Shown in pieces: positions 35,101 through 45,026 of a stretch of 64,000 bases of DNA. Within the stretch, counting starts at the first letter, position 1, and the number at the start of each line of letters is the position of its first letter. The notes beneath the pieces are model-generated. The model saw only the letters and a list, made by a program, of their open reading frames with translations. It did no database searches and was not told the DNA's origin. The DNA lies in assembly GCF_002999335.1 (NCBI RefSeq), contig NW_020312148.1, forward strand, positions 124,001 through 188,000. Reading direction: 5' to 3'. A program made the position numbers and the translations under genes. The stretch comes from Cyclospora cayetanensis. Its lineage: Eukaryota; Apicomplexa; Conoidasida; Eucoccidiorida; Eimeriidae.

Positions 35101-37255
35101 CCTGTGTGCATGTGTTTGTGCGTTTGTGTTTGCTGCGGTATCTTTTTCTACAGAGGCTTCCGTAGAGTTAGGCCGTGCCGTACTGCAGAGTTTGTTGCAG
35201 CCGCTCTTTGGCAGCAGCTTTGCGGTTCTGCTGCTTGAGACTCATGATGTCGCCGCACGCTTGCTTGCCCTGCACTTGCCAGCTGAGTGCAGCAGCGGGG
35301 GGGGCGGGAGCGCCTCTGAAGTGGCTGTACAGCGAGACGCTGCGCTGTGCCTCCGGGGGTGGGTGCTGGCGCTCGAGGCCGCTAGCCAGGCTGCAGCTCC
35401 TGCGTTGCAGCCACACGATGCGGAAGACACTCCGCAGGCATTCGAGCTGACGCTGCTGCAGGCTGTTCTTGCAGTTCGACCTGCTGCTGCGGCAGATGCG
35501 GCTGCAGCGATAGAGCTCCCGCAGGTAGCAGCAGCAGCCGATAGGAACGCCTCGATGGCACAGAGTTGTCTAGATGAGACTGCTGCTTGTGGGGGATTCG
35601 CGCCGTGCGGCTGCAAGGGCTGCCTTCTGCTTTCAAATCTGAGGAGCTTGTCTCTCGGAGAGGCGCTGGTGCAGATGCTCTTTCACATTCTAACGTATTA
35701 CGAGGAAGCGGCGGCTGCAGCTCGAGCAGCGGCAATGGCTCAGCAGATGGGGCAGTCCGAATCGTCTGCAGGATCAATGAGCGACGCTGTCTCGTACGTG
35801 AGCCCGTGGCTGTGTGGCGGCTTAAAAGCAACGCCAGTCTCGAGCTTGAGGCTTCCGAGCCGCTGTGGGATTTCCGAGCTTCCGCATGCGTCTGCTGCTC
35901 GCGGAGAGGAAGGCTGTGGACTGCTGCAGCAGTTTCCTGTGTTGCAAAGCGGCTGGGAAGATCTGGGGGAACCGTTTTTGTGGCTGCTCGCCTCCCGCGT
36001 TTACGCGCTGCTGCTCCTTGCTGCCCCGCGTAAGGCGCTCGATGTCTAAGAACCTCTGGTCGGACCTCCTTCGGCTGTCTAGAGAAGCCTTCCGGCTGTT
36101 TTTGCTGCCGCTGAAATCTGCTGTTGCCGCCGACGGCAACAGCAGATTCCAGCGTGTCTCTGTACATCGATAGGAGCGCTTGCTTTTTTGCATCTGCAGA
36201 TTGTATTCGGAAAGTCTGGAGCCATTGCGCCGATGCGGGTGCCCGGCAGCAGCTGGAGTCTTTTACGGAGAGGTTCATTACGCCTTGGTAGGCTTGGCTA
36301 TCGCGTGCTGCTGCTGAGGGTGTTGTGTGGTAGCTGCTGTCCAGACGGCAGCAGCAGCTGCAGCTGCTGCTGCTGGTGCTCTGCCGGTAGATGCGGCGCG
36401 AGAAGCTGCGATGTCTGGAAGAGCTTTCCGGCTAACGCGTGCTCGCAGCCTCGTTCGTGATCCCCCCCTTTTGTAGAAAAGAGCGACTCCGCCAGTGGTC
36501 GGCTTTCGCTTGCTGGCCCCTCTCTGCGTGTGCCTAACTTTGCAGGTTCATGGAAGAGGAGTCGCGGCGCTGCTCCCTGCTCGTTGGCAGTGGTTGCGTG
36601 CGTCTCGTGAACTTTGAGCCGCGCATGCGTCGCATCATGGCAACCTGCAGAGAAGAGGCGGCCGATTTTTCTGTGAAAGTGGCTGTCCACTTTCCCAGGG
36701 GCTTCCCTTTGCAGCGTGCAAAGCTAGTTCTCCCTGAAGAGACAGTTCCCGGTGAGGCGTTGTCCTTTCCCGCATGCTGCCAGCCGACACAGTCTGCATG
36801 TCGGGGTGCAGGATAGTGGTCAGGCTGCTGCTTTCTCGGGGGTGTTAGGCAGCGATGGTGCGTATATATGCAGCTACACCTCGCGTTGAAGGGGTGTTCG
36901 CCTTCGGCTCGGGTGGGTGACCTTCTCTCTGAACAGCCGTTCCCCTGTATTCCTACTTTCTGATGCTGCAGGTGTTCCGAGGGGGCGTCTGGGGTGGTGG
37001 ACTCTTGCCGCTTCTGCTCTAATGGAACGCACGTGTGCTGCGCGTGGACTGGCCCTGTGGTCTGCCAACCTTTCGCTCTTCTTTGAAGGTGCTGAGGAGT
37101 GCCCTATCTGTTTCTCTGTTATACACCCCCAGCAGCGAACAATGCCAAGGAAAAAATGCGGCACGTGCCGCTACAAGTTCCACGCCGAGTGCATTTATAA
37201 ATGGTTCAAGACTTCCCGGAAGTCCAACTGCCCGCTCTGTCAATCTCCATTCTGA
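28130..37255 (+). CDS. LTN1: E3 ubiquitin ligase listerin (ribosome-associated quality control)
   Basis: Exons 28130-29837, 30068-~35044, 35154-36029, 36200-36287, 36546-36751 and 36972-37255, about 2,712 residues. All junctions are phase-consistent; the 35044 donor is the least certain. Listerin binds split 60S subunits and ubiquitinates stalled nascent chains. The N-terminus has the conserved start of the HEAT array (VLTRLTKKDGHTRSRGLVEL, then LPLWLCGLHDTSRDAAAAA). The last four exons match the listerin C-terminus: CIRKVWSHCADAG, MRRIMATCREEAADFSVKV, HFPRGFPL (RWD-like), LALWSANLSLFFEG, then a RING-CH (CPICFSVIHPQQ, CGTCRYKFHAECIYKWF, SNCPLCQSPF). Length is ~1.5 times human (1,766). The excess is Gln (30290-30520), Ser/Asn (32083-32153 and 32757-32830), Ala and a Cys patch (CCYCCDCCCC near 34070). 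Start: first ATG followed by a basic leader (MSPKPPQRQKQGK). Confidence 0.93.
32083..32153 (+). repeat. AGC-repeat coding tract (poly-Ser/Asn) in LTN1
   Basis: About 24 AGC/AAC codons in a row inside exon 2. The underlying DNA unit is the same as the CAG runs elsewhere, but here it is read in the Ser frame. The opposite strand is open as poly-Leu/Cys, which accounts for the long false minus-strand frames. Confidence 0.9.
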
Positions 37256-39856
37256 CGCGCGTGCACTATATATATATATGTACACATATAGAGAGAGCTC
37301 GAGGAAAAGAGCAGATGCAAAGCGGTCCAGCGCTGTCGCGTATTTCCTATCCAACGCACGCATGCGCTGTTTTATGTGTAGTACGGGAACCCGGCCTTCG
37401 CGTTTTTCCTTTTGGTTCAGTGCGATGACAGAAAAAAGCAAGGTGGCCTCATAGTCGCTGTACACAGATTTAGATACGAGGTTCACAATTTCGGACGCTG
37501 CGTGCTACGCGTAAGCCTGTCCATTCAATTCAGTCATGACGGTTTGCCTCGGCGAGAGGGCGGGGCCATTGCCAGGTGTCATGCGGGCGCAGACGGAGGA
37601 TCTGCAGTCTCGCTGAGCACTTCAGATTCAAGTGTTCTGGGTCGGGGCACATTGGGATGAGAGACACGAACGGCGAAACGGTTCTGATTATTACGCTACG
37701 GCGTGAGTCTAGAGAGCTCTAAAAGCCATAGCCGATGAATGCATGCACTCCGTACCACCGCCAGTGTGTTAAGCACGTCAGGTAGCAATCAACCCTCAAC
37801 CAACTGGAAAAGCGAAAATACAAGTAAGTGCCTTCAGCAGAAGCCGCCTCCCCGGGCAGAGCCAAGCTATCCAAGGATCTCTGTAAACGGCAGCGCTATG
37901 GGCAATATACGAAGTGAACGCGGAGCGCGGGAGAACTTGCAAGCGGAAAACACTTGCGCTTTAGCTAAGCCAGCTCTCGATTCAAAGCAAAACATGGGCA
38001 CTACGCAGTTTCACATGCATACCCATGCTGCACACTCATGCAGCTATCGTCGGCCTGTTCCTGGGTGGCACTAAAAGATGTGTAGGCACTACTTGAAGCA
38101 TGGAACGCATCATCGAATGACAGTCGCGCGGAAAAGTGCGCCAAAGCGTTTTGGTGTGTGTCCCTCCAGTAATCTACTTCAACCTACTTGAAAGTCGGGA
38201 GAAAGCAAAGTGGCGAGTACCCACAACAATTTTAATCCCCACATTTTCCCGTTGCACAAACAGTGCCGCATTTACTCACTGTAAAGGATGCACACATACC
38301 CAATGAACTGTACACCCGCGCGTGAGAGCGCTGATGCCTGAAGCTTCATCCAATAAGCGCCATGCGGTTCGGTATTCTACAGCGTGCATCCTTCTATGAA
38401 TGCTTCAGAATCAGTTTGTGGGGAATCTGACAGTTCCTGAAGTGAAACTTGATACAACAGCTGGAATGCCCCGATATGCTCTGCGACTCAATTGGATATA
38501 TGCTGAATGCTAAATGTTCAAGTTCAGAGAGCTAGCGTAGCGGACGTCGAGAAGCAGAGAAAAGTTATCCGCACCTCACCAAAAGAGTCAGCACACCATG
38601 AACTCTATCTCGCAGTGCTTCCGCTCTTTCTTCACTGCGGCGTAGCAGACCTTTCTACATTTGCAATTCCCATTTGACCTTAGCACTTATTTCCGCTGTC
38701 GCTGTTGGTGCTGTTTCCGTAGCTACTGCCTTGGATATTGTTCTACCTGTTTTGACGAGGCATGGGTATTGGGGTGGACGCCTCTGGTGGGGAAAGTGCT
38801 GTCAAGAGGCGTTTCTGTGGCACTCTGTAGTCAAAGGAGCGAGAGCACGCCGTGCCAAGCGCACACTAGAAGTGGAAAGTTTTGGCCTGGAATGACTGGA
38901 TTAACTTGATTGGTAGCACTGGAAGTTTAAGTGCAGGATGGGAGACCTCGTGGGGGCAAGTCTTTCATTCGGCACACGGTGTGCAGCCCACAGGATTTGC
39001 AGGCTCACGCAGTGATCTAAGGACAAGAAAAGAGAAGGGCTGAGGCTGCCTCGGCGCCACTCCTTTGGTTTGTAAATTTCGGATCTTCTCTTGCATGCTC
39101 AGTCCGGGAAACGGGCAACCGCCGAAAGCCTTCGTGGCCCACTACAAGCTTCCTATATATCGTGGAAACACATGCAGAAAGTCGCCCTTTGCCTGACGTA
39201 TGAAGACGACCATGGCAAGAAAGCTGGACTCGCTTCGAGCACCCAATTTCCCAACCCAACGAAACTGCCTACTAGCGCATGCGCGGGTAAAAACGGCTAC
39301 GGATGATCAATTCTCGTGCAGAAAGCCGAATCATGACCATTTAACCTCTCAATAAGAGGCTTGCGCTATTTCTACACTTAACTTCTCATGGCGGTGTCAA
39401 AGCAGCCGCCCTCCCGGCCTTAGCGGGGCCTTCCATGTGTGAGCGCTCGAGGTGTGAACCTGCCGCTCAGGCAGGAAAACAGGCTTGTGAGATTCTTATT
39501 TCAAAAAGCTGTTGGCCTTATTGGCTTCCGACCGAAGGCAAGATTCGCCCATAAGTGCCTCCTTGGATGAGGCACTTTGTTCCCCACAGACAGGGGTGAT
39601 CCCGGTGAGCGTATGGCCTGAAGCGTCCATCCTTCCTGGGGTGTCTGTCGAGGTCGAAGGGCCATACATCGATTTTCTGCGCAAGAACGCCGTGCTTTTG
39701 GTAGCGCCTTTCGCATGTGTGGTGGAAGCTCGTTGCCTCGATCCGAAGTCGTACATACACCCCCGAAGCCAGGAGAACGTCACAAGTTGCTGCCTCTTGC
39801 GTGCGTTGCTTGCTTCCCTCCTTCCGCGTTCAGCTCTACGCGACACTGCAGGGAAG
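37256..39856. other. 2.6-kb spacer between LTN1 and GMP synthase
   Basis: Contains a short TA run at 37267-37290 just after the LTN1 stop and otherwise unremarkable sequence. The frame at 37739-38074 (111 codons, true ATG) and the hydrophobic frame at 38674-38895 have no recognised motif. The right end should hold the GMP synthase promoter. Confidence 0.45.
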
Positions 39857-42800
39857 ATGACGGCGCAAAAGCCGGCAACATCAGCGGCAGAAGGCAGCCC
39901 ACGAGCGGCGAGAGACATCGTCGTAGTCTTTGATTTCGGCTCTCAGGTGTCTCGCCTGATCGTCCGTAGACTAAGGGCTATCGGTGTCTACTCAGAGCTG
40001 TTGGCTTGCACTGCAACGGTGGAGGTACGTCTTCTAGTGCCTTCCTGAGGCCCTTCCTTCCCGCCCCCCTCCCTCTCTCCCCAAACCCCCGCGTAGAAGT
40101 ATTCTCTGCGTAGCTCCTCTCAGTTAGGACATGTTTTGAACTTTTGTATCCCACGACGTGCTGCCGCTCTTCCGCTGTACGTCTTTGCCGTCCTCTGCAG
40201 GAAGTAACGCAGGCGCGACCTGCTGCCGTCGTCCTCAGCGGGGGCCCCTCTTCAGTGTACGAGGAGGGGGCACCCCACATTCGCCGGGATGTGTGGAACT
40301 TGCTCCTGCGCAAGAAGGTGCCTGTACTGGGCATATGCTACGGCATGCAGGAAATTGTGCATCTTCTGGGAGGGCGCGTCGTGGGGGAGGGTCACCGGGA
40401 GTTCGGAAAGACCGACATTTCCCTCTGCCAGCTTCCCGGCGAGCCGCTGCTGGATGCTGCAGCGGCAGCAGCTGCCGCAGCTGCTGCAGCTGCCGCTGCT
40501 GCAAGGGACGAGTGGCCAGTGCCGGCCGCGCATGCGGGCACCCCAGCCCTAGGCGATCTGTTCTACGGGATCGAAGGGCCCCAAGTGCAAGTTTGGATGA
40601 GCCATGGCGACAAAGTGGAAAATCTGCCATCTTCATTCTCCGTGAGGCCTTCTTCGAACGCCCGCGCATTCATGTTACACGAGAGGCGTCCAAGTTTAGG
40701 CTTGCAGGGGTGTAGACTTTCCCAAGGAGATTGGCGTGCCTACCCCCCGTCCACGGGGCAGTGCGGGAGGGGATCGGGAGCGACGTGTAGCTGCGCAAAC
40801 GCCAGCCAGTTGCTCCCCCTTCTGCACCTGCACTCGCCTAGAGGTCCAGAGGCGTGCGCGGGGACTGTTTGTCTGCATGCATGCAGCGCGAGCGACGCGC
40901 TACGGGGCCCGCGTCCGCCTATTTCGGTGTGAGGGGCGATGCGTGTCGCTTTTCAGGCCCTAGCGTCCACACCCAGCTGCCCGTTTGTGGCAGCTGCATC
41001 GCCCTCTCTTGGGATTTACGCCTTGCAGTTTCACCCAGAAGTGACCCACACTCCGTGCGGTGCCGCCCTGCTCCGCAACTTTGCGCAGCGTATTGCGCGT
41101 TTAGAGCTTACGTGGAATATGCAGCACTTCTTGCCCGAGCAGATTCAGCGCTTGAAGGAGCAAGTCGGAAGCGCCCCCGTTGTGGGCGCCCTCTCTGGAG
41201 GCGTCGATTCTACAGTGGCTGCAGCCCTTCTTCATAAGGCAATAGGCGACAGTTTCCACGGCTTCCTCATCGACACAGGACTCCTCAGGTTAGCGACTCG
41301 CGGACGCTCGCAGCTGCATCGAGATGCAGTACAAGACGTGGGGGTTGCAGCAGGGCAGCTGCCGCTGTTGCTGTCTTGCCGACCTGGTGCAGAGGGCTGG
41401 TTGGGAAAAGCGGGGTGGGGAGGGAGGAGAAGGATTCACGCACGCACGCACTTGAAAAATCCAGTTTCTTAGAGGGCCTCGCTGTTGCGTGTGTCAGGGC
41501 CTATTCGCCGTGACAGACTCTGCTTCCCTGTGCAGCTTTTCCCGGGGATGCGGCGTTTAAAATTCAGGGGCAGAAGCTATGTGCATGTTCACCACCACCC
41601 AACAGTGGCTGCTCTGCCCGTGTTTCTTTCGAGTAGAGGTCGTACATACGCATATCCATACTTCTATGCATGCACATGTGGATGGAGTCCTCTACTCGCG
41701 TGTCACCTCTGTGCATAATATTACAATGTGCCGGTGTGCGTACCTTTTTTTTGACTCCTGTAGCATTGCCTGTGCAGAGTTCCCTTCTCTTCCCACATGG
41801 AGCATTAGCCGTGCGGCTTCTTCGGTGTCGTTCAATATTTCCGTTGGCCGTTGTTTTTAGCGTTTTTTTCGGCCCTTTTCCCCTTTCATTTTGCGTGTTG
41901 ACGTGGTTTATCTATGCATGACACGTTGCCTGTATCGCGTTCCCCGGAGCGCCACCTTGCCCAAAGAGAACTCCTGCGATACTAAGCCCTCTCTGAATGA
42001 GGCCCCAGGACGGCAAGGCAACGGGCTTGGTGTGTCTCTGTCTGTGCGCGCCTCAGGAAGAATGAAGCAGCAGACACCCTGGTCGCCCTGAGAGAGTGCT
42101 TCCCCAGCCTTGACATTGAGTGCATCGATGCCAGCGCCAAGTTTTACGCCGCCTTAGATGGCGTGACGGATCCAGAGAAGAAACGCAAAATCATAGGGGC
42201 ACTTTTTATTGAGGTCTTCGAGGACGCTGTCAAACAGAAGAACTTGAACACGCAAGGCACCTATCTCTTGCAGGTACGAGAAGGCGTCGAGATTTAAATC
42301 CGTTTTCTTGCCTAGCGGTGCAAGGAGGGCTGCAGCAGCAGCCGAGAGCAAGCAGCGCTTGGGCTGCCGCGCTCCTCTCCTTGCTGCATCTAGCCGTGTC
42401 CGTCCTTGCGGCCAGCTGCCTGTGCTGGTTCTTTCGTGCTCCTCCCACTGTCTCTTGGGGTAGCAGTGGCGCAGTTCGCAGCCATAGAGGGCGAGGAGAC
42501 ACGGTGCTTCAAGGTCTTTGCTATCTAGGAGGCTCCCTGTGTATGCAGGGAACTCTTTATCCAGATGTCATCGAGTCAAAATCCTACAAGGGCCCCTCTC
42601 ACACCATCAAGACCCACCATAACGTGGGCGGCCTACCGGAGCGGATGCATTTGCAAGTTCTAGAACCCCTCCGCGATCTCTTCAAAGGTAGGCTGTCGAA
42701 GAGCGCGTTTGATTGCTTCTTGCTGGAGGATGGTCTGTGGTTTAGTCAAGGATGGGGCCTCCACGGGACTGTGGTGACACGTACATAGTGTCTCGCTGGC

Positions 42801-43554
42801 GTCCATGTCTCTCAAGGGCTTTTTTTCTGCGCTTGGAGTTCTTTCCTACTCGCCAGGGTTTCACACGTCCTGCCTTGTTTGTAAAGCTTTTGACTTTTGC
42901 TTGCCGCAGATGAAGTCAGAGTGATGGGGAGGGCACTGGGACTGCCGGAGGAGAGGATCGAGAGGCACCCGTTCCCTGGTCCTGGGCTGGCTGTGCGCAT
43001 TATTGGCGCCATCACTCCCCAGAGAGTCAAAGTCCTGCAAGAAGCTGATGCAATCTTCATCCAGGAGATCGTCAAGGCGGGGCTGTACAGTGCTATTGGA
43101 CAGGTGCGTGCATGCGTGCATGCGTGTGTGTGTGCGCGTCGCCCGCGCTGTTGTGACGCGGGCCTTGTGTTCGCAGTTTCCGCTGCCATAGAGGACGGCG
43201 CATTAGCCGAGCCATCACCCCTTCGCGAATGCAGAGCGCTGTGAGCGTGTTTCTCGAGGCGATCGCGTTTCAGGGGGATTTTGCTGGAGCTGGGATTGCG
43301 CACTGTTTCAGGCCTTCGCCGTGCTTCTGCCCGAGTGCCAATCTGTGGGCGTTATGGGTGACGGCCGAACCTATGAGGCTACATGTGCCCTTCGCGCAGT
43401 AGAGACATCCGACTTCATGACGGCGGATTGGTTCAGAATGCCTCTTGATGTGTTGGCAGTTGCAAGCTCGAGGATAACGAATGAAGTTCGCGGCATCAAT
43501 AGGGTGGTTTACGACATATCTTCCAAGCCACCGGCCACCATTGAATGGGAATAA
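39857..43554 (+). CDS. guaA: GMP synthase (glutamine-hydrolysing), seven exons
   Basis: Exons 39857-40024, 40201-40641, 40957-41288, 42057-42273, 42549-42687, 42910-43103 and 43312-43554, all phase-consistent, giving 577 residues. The enzyme converts XMP + Gln + ATP to GMP, the last step of cytosolic guanine nucleotide synthesis. The class I glutamine amidotransferase domain shows [27 protein letters not shown], the nucleophile Cys in GICYGMQ (about residue 102) and the His-Glu pair in LQFHPEVTH. The ATP pyrophosphatase loop is [13 protein letters not shown]. The XMP/dimerisation half has [28 protein letters not shown] and the conserved C-terminus TIEWE. A run of 16 Ala (40456-40503, mixed codons) interrupts the amidotransferase domain. 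ATG 39857 is chosen because conservation begins about 20 residues later, although the frame is open upstream. Confidence 0.96.
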
Positions 43555-43593
43555 TGGGCAGGTGCCACCACTGAATGGGAATAATGTGCAGGT
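43534..43593 (+). repeat. 30-bp tandem duplication spanning the GMP synthase stop codon
   Basis: Two adjacent 30-bp units (43534-43563 and 43564-43593) differ at two positions. Each carries GAATGGGAATAA, so the sequence coding for the conserved C-terminal EWE plus stop is present twice, the second copy in frame but untranslated. Confidence 0.93.
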
Positions 43594-45026
43594 GCATAGT
43601 ATTTGGAATGATCTATTGGGATGTCACGAGAAGGGCACCCGCCAGATGTATGGCGTGCAGAAGCTCTGGCCGACGCACAAGTTGCCTACGCCTAGTTTCT
43701 CACATTGAGGCTGGCAGGTCTCTCCCTCATCGGCTGCTGCAGCAAGAGTGGCGAGTTGGGCTTTGCTGCTGTGCCTTTTAGTGGCCGTGCTGCAATGGGA
43801 AAGCAGTCGTTGAGAACCTGCGGCGTAAGAATAGAAGGGGGGGGGTGCGACGATGGGGGATCGATTGCATGCAGAGATGCCGCATTCATTAGGCTTTCGG
43901 CGTTTCTCCTCGCTTCTTTCAAAGCACTTCATAGGCCTCTGCTAGGGAGGTGCGATGAAAGCCTCAGACATTTTGTTAGTGCGCGGCTGGCCTGCGCTTG
44001 AGGACAGGCAACTGAGACGCAGGCTGGCGCGTGGTTTTATAGGGGCAGGTAGTCAGCCTGCTGGCTGAGCAATCTGGCTATGCGGGGGGTGGTGGACGCT
44101 ACAGTTTGCCAGTCTGCAAGCCTGCAGCGCGTAGTCGACGATGTTACCTACTGCGGAAGCTTTGGGCAAAAGCTGCTTGTGCAGCGTGTTTGTCTTTGTC
44201 TATTTCTTTCGTGGAATGTCTAGAGGAAAGGCTTTGGGTTTGTCCGGCCATAGAAAGCAAACTACACGTCTGGCAGCGGCGGAAGGGGCTCACAAGGGAT
44301 GCCGCACGTAGCTCTGAAGGGTGGCTTGTGGGAGTCAGTGTGAGCGCTCTCTGATCGCGAGTGCCTGAGCTCTGCACGTAAGTGGTTCTAGAGGATGCCT
44401 AGAAAAGGCGATGCGCTGGAGGGGCTGTTGGCTTTGTACTTGCTGTGGCTATTCAGTGGGATTCTAGCAAGTCCCTGAGGTAATGTTAGGGCGCAGTGAA
44501 GCTGCCAAATCCCGCTGTGTGCAACGCTTGCTGAAGCTCAGTGCAAGCGAGCGGCGTCGCCATGCCACGCTTGCAGAGAGCGAGCATTCAGCGGTCTACG
44601 CGAGGCACGCGGATTGCAGAAAGTGGAGTAAAGGAGGCAGGATGGAAGTGTAGGAGTTGCCTGTTCTTTGAATTCTTGCATTGTCTCAAAAGGACTGCAG
44701 AGATCCTCTTAGCAGGAGGCCCTCTCTGTGTGGCGCGAGCTGCCGGCGGGAGGCTCAGCCCCACACAGACGGTGTTGTCCGCTCAACAGCGGTCCTTCTT
44801 CAGTGTGGGCATCGTGTCGGCAGCACTTCCGCAAATAATTTGTATTCGCCTTCTTTCGACGTCGCTTCTTACGTCGGCGTGCGTGGCTGCAGGCTGCGTG
44901 CGCAGGGAGCTCCAGTGCGTCTGCTCGGTTCTTCTCTGCGGCTTTTCGCTGAAGCGCCTTTAGACCATGAATCTCGGGGGTTCCTGGCCGGTTCGTTTGC
45001 TTCTGCTTCCAGCTAATAGCTGCCAG
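43594..45026. other. Spacer between GMP synthase and RPAC1
   Basis: No supported gene. The frame 44541-44963 (140 codons) lacks motifs; part of it may hold the first exon or leader of RPAC1, whose start I could not place. Confidence 0.4.
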
